Part shown: piece by piece, positions 1-12,150 of the stretch
Layout of the letters: the number at the start of each line of letters is the position of its first letter
Numbering within the stretch: position 1 is the first letter of the stretch
Origin: Sabellastarte sp. h YS-2021
Lineage: Eukaryota > Annelida > Polychaeta > Sabellida > Sabellidae
Direction: 5' to 3'
Assembly (NCBI GenBank): GCA_964017235.1
Contig: OZ024936.1
Coordinates: forward strand, 60,501,028 to 60,565,027
Length of the DNA: 64,000 bases
Program-made: the position numbers and the translations under genes
The notes under the pieces: generated by a model
Told to the model about the DNA's origin: nothing
The model's database searches: none
What the model saw: the letters and a program-made list of their open reading frames with translations, nothing else

Positions 1-622
1 CAATTTTCTCAGTGACTATTGCAGGGATTTCTCTCATATCTTGCATATATGTACTAGGCCAGAGGTAGATTCTCTTGTGTGAGTATGAGACCTGGATCTG
101 TCTTACTTTTTTTTAATAAATTTTTTTAATACTTTTTAATGCATTAAAATTCATGAAATCATGCACTAAATCACTTATAACTTCAAAAGTGTTGCATTTA
201 CAGCATTTTGTGAAAATATGTTGTTCAGCTACTTTTTTCATAGCTACAATATGGTGAGTAAGTTGGGTGTCTGTCTCAATAGCTAAGTGAGTAATAGCTA
301 CTTTTGGGCTTTTCAGTAACTTCCATTATGAGTAAAATCACTTGTAACTTAAAAACTATTGCATTTAGAGAATTTCGTATAAATATGTTATTCAGCTACT
401 TTTGGGCCAGCTATAACATAGTGAAATTTCAGACCTGTAGCTCATGGCATAGCTGAGTAATAGCTACTTTTAGGTTATCACTGTTGAGTAAATCGCTTAT
501 AACTTGAAAACTATTGCATTTAGAGAATTTCGTATAAATATGTTATTCAGCTACTTTTGGGTCAGCTATAACATAGTAAAATTTCAGACCTGTAGCTCAT
601 GGCATAGCTGAGTAATAGCTAC
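1..622. repeat. ~155-bp satellite, left part of element H
   Basis: Degenerate tandem units share the phrases 'gagtaatagctacttt' and 'cagctataacatag'. The same array resumes at 9997 on the far side of the DIRS element, so this is one array split by an insertion. No coding signal is seen. The beginning of the array and of its host element lies left of the window. Confidence 0.85.
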
Positions 623-640
623 TTTTATTACGCTACAATA

Positions 641-788
641 GCTTACCATGTGGGACTTAATGCTGATCTCGGGTTGCCACACCCGGGGCCAACGTCTTAG
701 AAAAAAAGACCGTTTTTGTTAGCCACCGGATACACTGCTAGTTGTCGTCACGTGATAACCTCTGACCTCTCGCCCTACTTTCTCGTTG
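641..788 (+). repeat. DIRS left inverted terminal repeat
   Basis: 148 bp starting gcttaccatgtggg and ending tttctcgttg. It is the reverse complement of 9802-9949, and I see only one mismatch (near 710-715). The outermost left extension before the shared repeat is short (about 623-640). Confidence 0.93.
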
Positions 789-1592
789 GCCACGCGAATT
801 AGCAATGCTTTATTTTAGAAGGAAAGTTATTTCATTTTTACAAGGATATACTTGGTGTTGGATATGGAAACTATATCAGTTTCTTTATTTTATTACATAG
901 AATCACAATTTGGTTTCCTTTCATAGTTCAGATAAGTATTTTTAGCATATTTTACAACTGAAGTTCACTTCCGGGTTCTCGTTGTAAAGAACTCCGACTC
1001 GTTATGGGGTTTCTAATACAGGATATATATATATGCCTGTCAATAAAATAAAATATTTAACCCCTATCTGCTTCATTATTTGACCATTTTTAGGGTTTAA
1101 AAATATATAAATGTAACACAAACGAGCCCTTGTCGAGTGAAATCATCGGAAACAACTTCCGTTTTATTGTCGAGACAGCAATTTCTTGTAATATGCACGT
1201 CTCGTGTGAGTAGTTTATATACAGGAATATATGCCTGTTGAAATCAAATAACATAAATTTCTTACTGTTTTATCCCCGTTCTGCAACAGTATTTGCCCTT
1301 TTAAGGGTTAAAATACCATATAAAGCACGAACTAACTTGGGGAATCCTCGGGGAAACCCCTGTGATGACATCACGTCTAGACCGCATGTACTGAGAGACG
1401 CGGTTTTCTTACAGTACGTTTATAAAATAAAATAAATTGAATAACATTCAATGAAATATTTTATCCCTTCTTTCCTGTATTATTGACCATTCATAATGTT
1501 TATACTTAAATATACAGGAATAGAATCCTTCATCTAATCGTCTAGACATTACGTGTTCCTTCAAACTAAGGTAACCTTAGTTTCCCATTATT
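789..1592. repeat. DIRS 5' leader with three diverged ~200-bp units
   Basis: No convincing coding region is seen. Three diverged copies of a unit containing 'tatatgcctgt', an AT-rich stretch, 'tatttgacc' and 'agggtttaaa' start near 1020, 1220 and 1420. They lie between the left terminal repeat and nested element C. A tandemly repeated leader could hold promoter monomers, but that is inference. Confidence 0.5.
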
Positions 1593-4500
1593 ATATCCCC
1601 AGACGAAAGTCGGGGATATATTGGATTCAGGTCAGTCGCCGCCGCCGCCGTAGAAATTTCCTTGTGGACGCGATAACTCAAAAACAAATTAATATTTTTT
1701 TTTAAACTTGGTACACATGTTAAGGGTGCCCAAAGGAAGATCCCTATTTTAAGGTGACCTTAAACTCCCAGTAAAAAAGAACTTATGGCCACCTTAAGGT
1801 CAGAAATTGCACTTTTGGCCACTTAGAGCCCTGTAGGTCACAAACTATGATGCTCAGCTGGCTGAAATTTTACCTGACAACACATTAATATGTTCTTAGT
1901 ACATGTGCCGAAAATCATGACTTTAAGTTGAGGAGAAAATTGTGTTTGAGGCCCATAAATACCCCCACTTAGGGATTTTTTGCTATACTTTACACATATT
2001 TTGCCCTATAATTTGGAAGTGATAATTCTGATGAGTCTCAAACTGCGCTAGGTATAACTTTGATATGTAATCCTTGTCTGTAGAAAATTTTAGGGCTGTA
2101 GGTTTACCCAAAGGGGTCGACTTAAGGTCTCAAAAGTGCCCACAGAGACCCAATTTATGCACTTTTTGCCACTTTCAAGCACTGTAGCTTTCAAACTATG
2201 TCTCTCATCTAAGTTAAATATCATCTGGGAATATATCTATGTGTTTTCTTATATGTGCCCCAACATTTAGGCCTTTAATAGACAGTTAACCTGTGTATCA
2301 GGACCATAAACACCCACCCGAGTGACCCTTATAAGACATTTTTCACATCTTTTTCCCTGTAACTTGGAAATGGTAAGTCTGAGAAGTTTCAAACTGTATT
2401 AGATATATATTCTGTGTGTAATCTTAGTATGTAACAGATTTTAAGTCTGAAGCTTTAATTTTGAAGGTCAAATTGAGGTCTCTAAAAGGCTCCCAAAGAC
2501 CCAATATTTGGACTTTTTGCTACTTTTAAGCCCTGTGACTGTCAAACTATGTGACTGATAGAGCTCAAATCCTATCTGAGAAGATATTAGTATGTTATTT
2601 TTATATGTGCCAAAAATTAAGGCTTTAAGAAGACATTTAACCTGTGTATGAGGACCATAAATCCCCACCCGAGTGACCATTTTTAGACATTTTTCACATA
2701 TTTTTCCCTGTAACTTGGAAATGGTAAGTCTAAGAAGTTTCAAACTGTATTAGATGCATATTCTATGTGTAATCTTAGTATGTGACAAATTTTAAGTCTG
2801 AAGCTTTAATTTGAAGGCCACATTTAGGTCTCTAGAAGGCCCCATAAAGACCCAGTATTTGGACTTTTTGCCAATTTTAAGGCCTGTGACTGTTAAACTA
2901 TGTGACTGATAGAGCTGAAATCTCATCTGGGAATACATTATTATGTTTTTTTTACATGTGCCAAAAATCAAGGCTTCAAGTAGACATTTAACCTGTGTAT
3001 GAGGACCTTAAACACCCACCTGAGTGACCCTTTTAAGACATTTTTCACATATTTTGCTCTGTAACTTGGAAATGGTAAGTCTGAGAAGTTTCAAACTTTA
3101 TTAGATACATATTCTATGTGTAATCTTAGTATGTAACAAATTTTAAGTCTGAAGCTTTAATTTGAAAGCCACATCGAGATCTCTAAAAGGCCCACAATGA
3201 CCCAATATTTGGACTTTTTACCACCTTTAAGCCCTGTAACTGTTAAACTATGTGATTGATGGAGCTGAAATCCCATCTGGGAATGCATTATTATGTCCTT
3301 TTTACATATGCCGAAAATCAAGGTTTTTAGTAGACATTTAACCTGTGTATGAGGGCCATAGACACTCGCCCAAGTGCCTTTTTTGACATTTTTTCCGTAT
3401 TTTGCCCTGTTATTTGGAAATGCTTAGTGTGACAAGTCTTAAACTGTATTATATATAATTTTTGTTTGTTATGTATGTCCCCCAAAAAGTTTCAGATCTG
3501 TAGTTTAATTGCTAAGGTCTCTTTAACAATTGTAAAATGCCCACAGAAACCCAATTTATGGATATTATGCCACTTTAAAGCCCAGTAACTGTCAAACTAT
3601 GTGGGTTATAGAGCTGAAATCTTTGAATTTTTAAAAGGAAATGCCTGTCTATTTAAATTTTGAATATTAATAATGTTATGGCTATCTTAGTCTTTTAAGA
3701 ACTTATTTTTGTGTGTTATACCTCTGCTTGCTGAGTTTTTCACTTTTTAAAATGAAACTGGTTAAACATATTCAAGTAGACAAAATGGACACTTTAAGTG
3801 AGCTTTAAGTCCCAATATTAATGAAATTATATCCTTATGTAGTAAAACTAGGGGATTTTTAACCCTCAACTAGCCCAGTTTTATTCAACTTGCCTCAGTT
3901 AATTTTGGCACAGCTCCTACAGTTATGAACTCATTTCAGTTGATAATCACATACTTAAAATTCTCAATTCTTTTTGTATTTGAGTACCCCTTTTATATAG
4001 ATTGTTTGTTTACCATTTATGCTCAACCCACATCCCCCACCCGGATTCCCCCCACCCACCTCTGGGACCTCCAGCTATATTGAGTGACACTAAATAAACA
4101 AAGGTATTTAGTGATATCAGATGAGAAACAAAGAACTCAATGGGGTTGCAGATCTTGTGTAATAGTGAGAGAGGTGTGGAGAAGGGGAGAGGGGTGGGGG
4201 TGGGAGGTGGTGGGCTTCATTACATATAACACAAAGGGGAGTCAGAACTGAGATTGTGTCACATATTTAGGTTGCATATATATGGACCACATATATAGGT
4301 ATAGAGGAAATGAATAACTGAAAACAATTTGCAAATTCTAAAAATAATATAATAAAATAATAATATAAATAATTTTTTTTTAAATAATATTTTATTTCTG
4401 AACAAATATAGAAACAGATATGCGCTTTTGGGATTATGAATTTTAGAATGGACATTGAATCATCAATCATTTAAATACTTTGAAGGAAGATTGAAAAATA

Positions 4501-4846
4501 TGATGAGTTGAGTTAAAAATAATATTTTATTTGTCAACAAATATAGAAACAGATATGCTCTTTTGGGATTATTATTTTAGAATGGACATTCAATCATCAA
4601 TCATTTAAATACTTTGAAAATAGGTTTAGAGTTATCATTGCAGGAAGATTGAAAATATAATTTGAGGTATGTATTCGGCGTCTGGGGATACACCATCTTC
4701 CTTGGGGAGATATAAACAGAGTAGATTGATGTGCTGAAGTTCATATAATAATGGGTAATTATGTTTTAAAAAATTCCCGATCAAAACCTGTGGTGTGAGT
4801 GATGACCTGTCTGGGGATATGTTGGCGCCGAGTTGGCCCAATCTAG
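1593..4846 (+). mobile_element. Element C: hairpin-capped satellite element nested in the DIRS
   Basis: The 5' cap is the palindrome TCCCC-A-GAC-GAAA-GTC-GGGGA inside 1596-1616. One arm returns inverted near the 3' end (gtctggggata at 4810-4820; a second copy lies at 4681-4691). It is followed by a bulged hairpin, TTGG(C)GCC-gagtt-GGCCCAA (about 4822-4841), and then CTAG at 4843-4846 with T following. The body is a ~350-bp satellite. It resembles non-autonomous Helentrons (DINE-1/HINE): subterminal inverted repeat, 3' hairpin, insertion at T. It lies inside the DIRS leader and is therefore younger than the DIRS insertion. It has no coding capacity. Element D is a second copy of the same cap family. 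Confidence 0.75.
1790..3620 (+). repeat. ~350-bp satellite, about five copies, in element C
   Basis: The landmark 'gacccaatatttggactttt' or a variant recurs near 2147, 2498, 2849, 3199 and 3549, giving a period of 349-352 bp. Each unit also carries 'ctgtgactgtcaaactatg', 'cacccgagtgaccc' and 'ttggaaatggtaagtc'. The outer copies are more diverged. Short open frames here are not conserved between copies. Confidence 0.88.
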
Positions 4847-6300
4847 TTTTAAACATATTTTAATTCTTCCAGCTTTATAATATAAGAAATATTGTACTTC
4901 CCTTTTAGATTCTATGTTATTTAATCAAATTCTGTGTATTTACTGCTTTCCTTATCTCACAACTAGCCCTACCTGCAGTGAGGCGGGTGGGGCAGGTGAC
5001 CTTGTGTCACTGTCGATTTACTTACGTAAATCCAGTTGACAATGTGTAGTTCCTTCAAAGAAGGAAAGGCAAAGCTTACAAGGAAAGCTTACATAGAAAT
5101 TATAATATCCAACTTCTTCTCCAGGGTGGATCAGATCCCTGCTTAAATCTAAAGCTAGATAACATCTTAGTTCATCCGAGATTTTAATGCACCCGAGAAT
5201 CGGATGCATTATTTCCAACTTCTATCCATCCGAGTATGATTTGATACTCGGATTTTCGTTGCATCTAGACCTGATGCTCAGATATCAGATCCGAGGCTAC
5301 TGCTCGGATGATCTAATCTTAAATCCGATGCTCGGATGATTGTATGTAGATCTAATCCTCGGATGATCAGATCTTAAATCTGATGTTCAGATGATGGTTC
5401 CAGATCAGAACTCTGAACAATCCTAACACACACTTGGACTAATTTTTCTCCAGCCTGGCAGTAAGTATCTCTTATTGGAGGCTTGGGTCCAAGTCCTCAA
5501 GCCCAAGAGGGCTTCCAACAAGGTCCTTCATTCAGTCCTGACTCTGTATATTTAGGGAAGTAGGTTGCCTGACTTCACCCTAACCATTTTGGAGGACATT
5601 GAAACTTAGACAGTTTTTTTAACCTCCCTGCCCCCAGGGAATTTATGCCTAGATCCCCCACAGTCTGGACTCTGAATGATGTACTAGGCCAACAGGAAGT
5701 CGGTCTGTTATTTTGCCTTAAAATGGAACAACCTTGTTTTGAACACAAATTTTCAAATCTGTATCTCCCTAGGGGCTTCCTTCGGTAAGCCCCTCCTCCC
5801 CTTCTTGTCAGCAAGAGTTGAGCTTTAGGCTGCTCTCCACTAGGTTTTTCTTAATACAACCTGGTTATGGATACATGTTAAGACAGTAGCAAGGCTACTA
5901 CCAGACAGGTCAAACTCAATTTCATGGTGCATATAAGTAGTCAGAAGGGGTATGGTGAATTCAGGTGAGATACTGGATCTTTAGATCTTAAAGTTCCCCA
6001 TTCACAACTACTTTAGGAGGGACAGGAGTCCCTCATCAAGGCACCTGTAATAACTCTTAGGGTTAGGCCCTATTAATCACCCTTTCCAATTCCCCACATC
6101 TAGAGGCTCCTACAGGAACCACCCCAATGGGGGTCATTCCATCCCAAGCAGTATCCATCGTTTTCCCCAGGTAGGGGGAAATCGAGTAGCCGAGGCTCCA
6201 AGGTCTTTTCGACCCACTCCAGGGGATGAGGGCATGAAAACCCTTCCCCCCAATGACTCCTCCAGCCTCACAGTCCACCAGTAGGAGGTCGCCTCCGTTT
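4847..6300 (+). pseudogene. Decayed DIRS upstream coding region (gag-like position)
   Basis: This stretch lies between nested element C and the RT. Short in-frame stretches around 5450-5590 and 6060-6340 read like degraded protein, but stops and shifts are frequent and no domain is recognised. Its position corresponds to gag in DIRS elements. Within 5160-5400 a small repeat with 'gctcggatgat' and a hairpin CCGAGTAT...ATACTCGG (about 5229-5250) is visible. Calling it gag is inference from position. Confidence 0.4.
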
Positions 6301-6329
6301 TTTCAGATAAGACTGGCAAACAAACCCTG

Positions 6330-8165
6330 TCATTCTTTACAAATCCAAGTCCAGTCGGACTCCTGATTCAGTCAGAATACAAGGCCCTTCGAGTCCAAGT
6401 CCTGGCCACTTGTATCCAGTCTCTTCTATCAAAGAACGCAATAGAAAGGGTGGAAAATGTAAAATCTCTCGGGTTTTTACAGTCGCCTGTTCCTAGTACC
6501 AAGCCTCACCCAAGGGGGAGGCCAGTCATAGACCTAAACAGGCTCAACACTTTTCTTCATGTAGAAAAGTTTCAAAATGGAGACCCCAGAGTCCATCAGG
6601 ACCTCCCGGATTCCAGGGAAATGGGTATCGTCGATAAATTTGTCGGACGCTTACCTACACACCCCCACCCATCCAACTCAAGGAAATACCTAAGGTTTTA
6701 CTACAACTCTCAGGTGTTCCAGTTCACCTCCCTCCCATTGGACTAGCCACAGCCCCCCAGGTCTTTACAATGATTGTTAAGGAAGTGAAACTAATGGCCC
6801 TCTCCAGAGGACTCAGAATTCACCAATACCTGGACGACTGGCTGATCAGGTCCCAGTCTCAGGAGGAAGGCCAAGTGAACACTCGGGCGGTGGTAGACCT
6901 AACCCAGTCCTTGGGGTGGATAATAAATCAGGAAAAATCAGAACTGAAACCTACTCAGGTGTTCTCGTTTGTGGGCTACGAGTACCATCTAGATTCAGCC
7001 CTTGTAAAACCCACTCAAGAGAGATGGCTCAAACTCCAGGATTTGATCCTACTCCTCAAGTCAAAACGTGTTTTGACTGCAAGATGTTTGATGTCGCTAA
7101 TTGGGTTGCTAGCCTCAACGGAGAAAATGGTCCCGGAGGGACACCTTCACACGAGGCCCTTTCAGTTTAATCTCAAGGAGCACTGGAGATATAGTCAGTC
7201 GCTGGACAACCTCCTTCTTTTGACAGAATCCATTGCAGCCCACCTGGATTGGTGGCAAAATCCCTCAAACATGATGAAAGGTGCAGACCTTCATCCCAAA
7301 GACCAGAGTATCCAACTCTTTACCGATGCCTCAAATGAAGGTTGGGGCGCTCACTTAGACCAAAATTTTACAAAGGGTCTTTGGTCAGATCGGGAAAAAA
7401 GGCTACACATACATGTCCTAGAATTGAAGGCGGTCTCCCTGGCCCTTCGAGACTTCAAGGACCAGTGCCAGAACCAAACAGTGTTAGTTGCGATGGACAA
7501 CTCAACAGTGGTAGCCTACATCAACAAACAGGAGGAACTCAGCAGAAATGTGTGCTCTACTGTGGAAGATCATGACCTGGTGCCATCACTACCACATAAC
7601 ATTGAAAGCCAGGCACATTCCAGGGTGCCTGAATGTGATGGCCGACCTGTTGTCCAGGTCCAACCAAGTGCAGTCAACAGAATGGTCTCTGCATCCGCAG
7701 GTGTTCAAACAGATCTGCCAGTGGTTCAGCCATTCATCTGAACCACCAACTTCCACTGTACGTATCTCCTGTCCCAGACCCAAAGGCTTGGGACATAGAT
7801 GCTCTGAACATAAACTGGACGAACCTTTCGGCCTATGCTTACCCTCCTACGGCTCTCCTTCACAAGGTGATCCAAAAGATCAAGCAATGCCATTGCCTGA
7901 TCATCATAATAACCCCAGGCTGGCCAGGGATGCCCTGGTTTTGGGACCTAGTGCAGCTCTCAACAGAGACCCCACTACAACTCCCAGTGTCAACGACCCT
8001 ACTCAAACAGTCCCACAACAACCCACAACAGCTGAACCTCCATGCCTGGTGTCTAGGAGCGGACAACTCCAAGAACAAGGCTTCTCTGTGGAGGTGGCAG
8101 AGAGAATTGCTGCTCCTCAGCAGTCATCAACAAGGACCATCTTCAAGTCAAGTGGGCCCTTTTTG
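6330..8165 (+). pseudogene. DIRS reverse transcriptase-RNase H, frameshifted
   Basis: DIRS-type polymerase: copies element RNA and removes the RNA strand. Reading across frames, the RT N-terminus (VIDLNRLN and RKYLRF blocks, 6450-6750) precedes the catalytic block HQYLDDWLIR near 6820-6850 and the WWQNPS block typical of DIRS RTs. The RNase H core follows with TDASNEGWGAH near 7322-7354, the acidic LELKA block near 7420, and AMDNSTVVAYINKQ near 7493-7535. After a frameshift near 7540-7570 the 'HIPGCLNVMADLLSR' block continues at about 7610-7655. The region downstream (PDPKAWDIDALNINW, about 7780-7820) is also typical of DIRS pol. At least three frame changes and internal stops make it non-functional. 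The longest intact stretch is 323 codons (6770-7741). Confidence 0.88.
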
Positions 8166-9110
8166 AAAAATGGTGCAGAGAAAATTCGGTGGTTTTCTCC
8201 ACTCCATCTGTGAAACATATCTCAGATTTTTTCATGTAACTGTACCAAGACCTAAACAGGCGCCCCTCGACCATGATGGTTACAGGACTGCAATCGTTGA
8301 CACCTTGGGCCCGACGGCCCACCATATTGCACATAATGCAGACCTTCACAGGTTACTCTCCAGTTTCCACAGGGATCGTCCAAAAAGTTCCAGAAATTTA
8401 CCTAAGTGGAACCTTTCTGTTGTCCTCAACGAGCTCACAAAAGCACCATTTGAGCCCATGAAAGACACAGACCTCAAACATCTTACTCGCAAAACTGCTT
8501 TCTTGCTAGCTTTGGCCTCCGGCAAATGCCGTAGCGAAATCCTTGCCTGGGTCGCAAACAAAGTATCTAATCTAGGCCAATGGGAAAAGGTCTCCTTGTT
8601 CCCTTCTTCTGATTTCATAGCCAAAAACCAACTAGCAAGAGAAGGTTCTCAAAGTGTGTCTCCAGTGACTATTCCTGCTTTGACTACCATTGTAGATAGA
8701 CAATTCAAAGAAGACAGGACCCTGTGTCCGGTATGGGCCCTGAGGTATTATCTGGACCGAACCAAAGACCTGAGAAGGTCTCGTCCCCTCCTTTTCATCT
8801 CCTTCAAGAAAGGACATACCTCAGACATCAGACCTGCTACTCTCTCTTCCTGGTTGAAACAAACCATCCTACTTTGTTACAAACAAGCAGACCAACAAGC
8901 CTTGGACTAGATCCAAGTTAAAGCGCATGACATCTGGGCCTTTGCGGCCTCTAAGGCCTTTTACGGTGGGGTATCGGTGGACCAAATCATGCAAGCCTGT
9001 CACTGGAAAGCTCAACACATTTACAAATTTTTACCTAAAAGACCTTACTTGGTCGGACACCGACAACAATATGTATCTGGGACCCGTAGTGGCGGCACAA
9101 CAAGTCCTAG
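8166..9110 (+). pseudogene. DIRS tyrosine recombinase, defective
   Basis: A tyrosine recombinase would integrate the circular DNA intermediate. The main open stretch (8170-8910) contains the first-arginine region GKCRSEI near 8521-8541. After a TAG at 8908-8910 the same frame continues with the HxxR box as AHDIW (about 8925-8939), so the second catalytic arginine is tryptophan, compatible with CGG to TGG decay. The nucleophile region appears in a shifted frame as NFYLKDL near 9025-9045. Stop codon, missing arginine, frameshift and a downstream G run together indicate a dead enzyme. The order RT, RNase H, recombinase is that of DIRS elements. Confidence 0.85.
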
Positions 9111-9149
9111 ATCCTTCCCCTCAGACCAGTTGTCCTCGGAAAGAAAAAA

Positions 9150-9173
9150 GGGGGGGGGGGGGGGGGGGGGGGG
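9150..9173 (+). repeat. 24-bp poly-G tract
   Basis: An uninterrupted run of 24 G directly follows the decayed recombinase. It is a possible G-quadruplex or polymerase-slippage site; its exact length may be an assembly uncertainty. Confidence 0.8.
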
Positions 9174-9639
9174 CACATCCTCTACAACCAAGTCTTCAGG
9201 AGTCTCTCCCAGGATCTAGGTATTCCTTTACCTTCAAGATTTACGGGTAAGGTCATTTTGTTTTTCACTTATCAAGTAATTTCTATTAAGGACTTATTTA
9301 GTTGTCATTAATCTCATATTCAGGTTGCAAAAATTTATGAGATGTCCAACCATGGGTTGGTCAGTCACTAGTGAAGGGCCCTCAGGGACCCTTAGACCTT
9401 GAAGTGAGCACTGCTGCACTTCTGTCCTACAATCAAACATCTAGACAGTTTCAGCACTGTCTCGCATTTTATTTAGGTTTTTGGCTCGTTACAGGCCCGG
9501 TCTTCGGGATCGGGGCACTGTAAATGGGACTCAGACTGGTATTTCTGGCACTATTCTATACATATTAATTCAAAATCTTAGAAAAAATGACATATCTTCC
9601 AGTCTCAGCTGTAATCCCGCCACCGGGCGGTTGAATTCA

Positions 9640-9742
9640 GCATTAAGTCCCACATGGTAAGCTATTGTAGCGTAATAAAATTGATAATTTTAATTACTTA
9701 AATGTAGCTTTTATAAGCTACAAGCTTACCATGTGGGACTTA
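9640..9742 (+). repeat. DIRS internal complementary region (circle-junction copy)
   Basis: Bases 9640-9680 are the reverse complement of the left element end (623-663). Bases 9677-9742 are the reverse complement of the right end (9931-9996) with one mismatch seen. The two halves overlap by AAAA at 9677-9680. Such a region templates the joining of the two ends in the DIRS replication model, so it records the sequence of the circular junction. Confidence 0.92.
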
Positions 9743-9801
9743 GAAGAGTCCCACCCTGCCTCCCCGCTGTTTACAGCTGAGGGGTAGGTTTTAGAAAATT
9801 G

Positions 9802-9949
9802 CAACGAGAAAGTAGGGCGAGAGGTCAGAGGTTATCACGTGACGACAACTAGCAGTGTATCCGGTGGCTAACAAGAACGGTCTTTTTTTCTAAGACGTTG
9901 GCCCCGGGTGTGGCAACCCGAGATCAGCATTAAGTCCCACATGGTAAGC
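9802..9949 (-). repeat. DIRS right inverted terminal repeat
   Basis: Reverse complement of 641-788 with one mismatch seen. Beyond it the right end has a longer unique extension (9950-9992) than the left end, an asymmetry known from DIRS-1. Confidence 0.93.
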
Positions 9950-9996
9950 TTGTAGCTTATAAAGGCTACATTTAAGTAATTAAAATTATCAATTTT

Positions 9997-11110
9997 AGGT
10001 TATCACTGTTGAGTAAATCACTTATAACTTGAAAAGTGTTGCATTTAGAGCATTTTGTTAAAATATGTTATTCAGCTACTTTTTTCATAGCTACAATATG
10101 GTGAGTAAGTTGGGTGTCTGTCTCAATAGCTAAGTGAGTAATAGCTACTTTTGGGCTTTTCAGTAACTTCCATCATGAGTAAAATCACTTCTAACTTAAA
10201 AACGATTGCATTTAGAGAATTTCGTATAAATATGTTATTCAGCTACTTTTGGGCCAGCTATAACATAGTAAAATTTCAGACCTGGAGCTCATGGCATAGC
10301 TGAGTAATAGCTACTTTTAGGTTATCACTGTTGAGTAAAATCACTTATAACTTGAAAACTATTGCATTTAGAGTATTTTGTTTCATATGTTATTCACCTA
10401 TTTTGGGGTCAGCTATAACATAGTGAAGTTTCAGACCTGTGGCTCATTTCATAGCTGAGTAATAGCTACTTTGAAGTTCTCACTGTTGCGTAAATCAGTT
10501 ATAATTGGAAAACTATTGCATTTACAGAAATTTGTGCAAATATGTTATTCAGCTACTTTTGGGTCAGTTATAACATAGTGAAATTATAGACCTATAGCTC
10601 ATGGCACAACTGAGCAATAGCTATTCTCAGGTACTGACTGTTGAGTAAATCAGCTATAACTTGAAAAAGATTGCATTTGGAGTATTTTGTTAAAATATAT
10701 TGTTCACCTACTTTTGGGTCAGCTATAACATAGTGAAATTACAGACCTATAGCTCATGGCATAGCGGAGCAATAGCTATTTTCAGGTTCTCACTATTGAG
10801 TAAATCAGTTGTAGCTTGAAAACTATTGCATTTACAGTAGTTTGCTTAAATATGTTGTTCACCTACTTTTGGGTTAGCTATAACATAGTAAAATTTCAGA
10901 CATGTAGCTCATTGCATAGCTGAGTAATAGTTCCTTTGAGGTTCTCACTGTTGAGTAAATCAGTTGTAACTTGAAAACTATTACATTTAGAGTAATTTGT
11001 TAAATATGTTATTCACAGAATTTTTGGTCAGCTATAACATAGTGAAATGGCAGACCTCTATGTCATGGCATAGCTGAGCAATAGCTACTTTCAGGTTCTC
11101 ACTGTTGAGT
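9997..11110 (+). repeat. ~155-bp satellite of element H, right part
   Basis: The phrase 'gttgagtaaatca' or variants recur near 10008, 10174, 10330, 10484, 10639, 10795, 10950 and 11104 (period about 155 bp). It continues the array at 1-622. There is no coding content. Confidence 0.88.
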
Positions 11111-11289
11111 AAATCATTGTATCCACTGGATAGCCACAGTGTGTAGAGAGAGATTTCACCATTACTGCTCTGATGAAAAAAAATATTATAGCTAGCTTTC
11201 TTAAGTTTGCAGTATATATTAATAACCATAAAATGTTGTCTGGGAATATTTTTGGCCTCATTTTGAGAAACAAGATGGCCGCCACAGGT

Positions 11290-11880
11290 GTTTTTTGTCA
11301 GTCATGAAAAGTGCTTATATCTCCCTTATTATTGATCCTAGAGGTTTGGGATGATAAACCAACCTGTAGGAAATCATGGGGTGGGAATCTTTTGGTGTGG
11401 TCAGATTTGACCTTCAATGACCCCTCCTTCAAGGTCAAACAAGGATAGCCAAACTTAAAAGTGCTTATAACTCGCTTATTATTGGTCCCAGAGGTTTGGG
11501 ATGGTAAAAAGACAGGAAATCATGGGCTGTGAATCTGTTGATATGGTCCGATTTGACCTTGGAACCCTCCTTCAAGGTCAAATGAGGATAGCGAAAATTG
11601 AAAGTGCCTACAACTCGCTTATTATTGGTGACAGAGATTTGGGATGGTAAACCATCCCATAGGAAATCATTGGCTTGGAATCTTTTGGTATGGTCAGATT
11701 TGACCTTTGGACCCCTCCTTCAAGGTCAAATGAGGACAGCCAAGCTTAAAAGTGCTTATAACTCATTTATAATTGGTCCTGGAGGTTTGGAATGGTAAAC
11801 CATAGGAAATCATGGGCTGGGAATGTATTTGTGTGGTTAGATTTAACCTTGGACCCCTTCTTCAAGGTCGAACGAGGATA
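11290..11880 (+). repeat. ~146-bp satellite module, four copies
   Basis: The phrase 'aggaaatcatggg' recurs near 11367, 11515, 11659 and 11806. Units contain 'cttattattggtcc', 'gatttgacctt' and 'ccttcaaggtcaaa'. The same module is present in reverse orientation in element D (40790-41640) and as a weaker copy in element A (about 26915-27060). Confidence 0.88.
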
Positions 11881-12130
11881 TTGCATTTGTAGTATTTCTT
11901 TAAATATGTTTTAACCTATTTTTTACACTTAAACAATTACCTTGTTATTTTCCTTCATAATACCATTTACAGGGCACAACTTTTTTATCCTTTTCTTCTG
12001 TCAGCTTCGGAATTTCTTTCGAACTTGCTGTTCAGTTACCATTTACTGTATTTCTGTACAGCCCTTTTCCTGATAATTATTCTGTCCTCTAGTCACCTTC
12101 ACAAATCAAAAACACTCAGTCAGCTGACAC

Positions 12131-12150
12131 AGTGCCCGTTCACGGGCACT
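12131..12150 (+). repeat. Perfect 8-bp stem hairpin near the end of element H
   Basis: AGTGCCCG and CGGGCACT flank a TTCA loop. Nine bases later the sequence reads CTTG|TT, like the ends of A and B. Confidence 0.75.

Larger units (their letters stand above)
623..9996 (+). mobile_element. Complete DIRS-like tyrosine-recombinase retrotransposon
   Basis: Near-identical inverted terminal repeats lie at 641-788 and 9802-9949. An internal complementary region at 9640-9742 matches both outer ends, and there are remnants of a DIRS-type RT/RNase H and a tyrosine recombinase. The left flank reads ...agctacTTTT and the right flank TTTTaggttatcactg. Joined through one TTTT they recreate the satellite sequence present at about 466-500, so both ends are placed to the base apart from the shared TTTT. 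No target duplication is seen, as expected for recombinase-mediated insertion. Removing nested element C (3254 bp) leaves about 6.1 kb, a normal DIRS size. The ORFs carry stops and frameshifts, so this copy is not autonomous. Confidence 0.93.
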
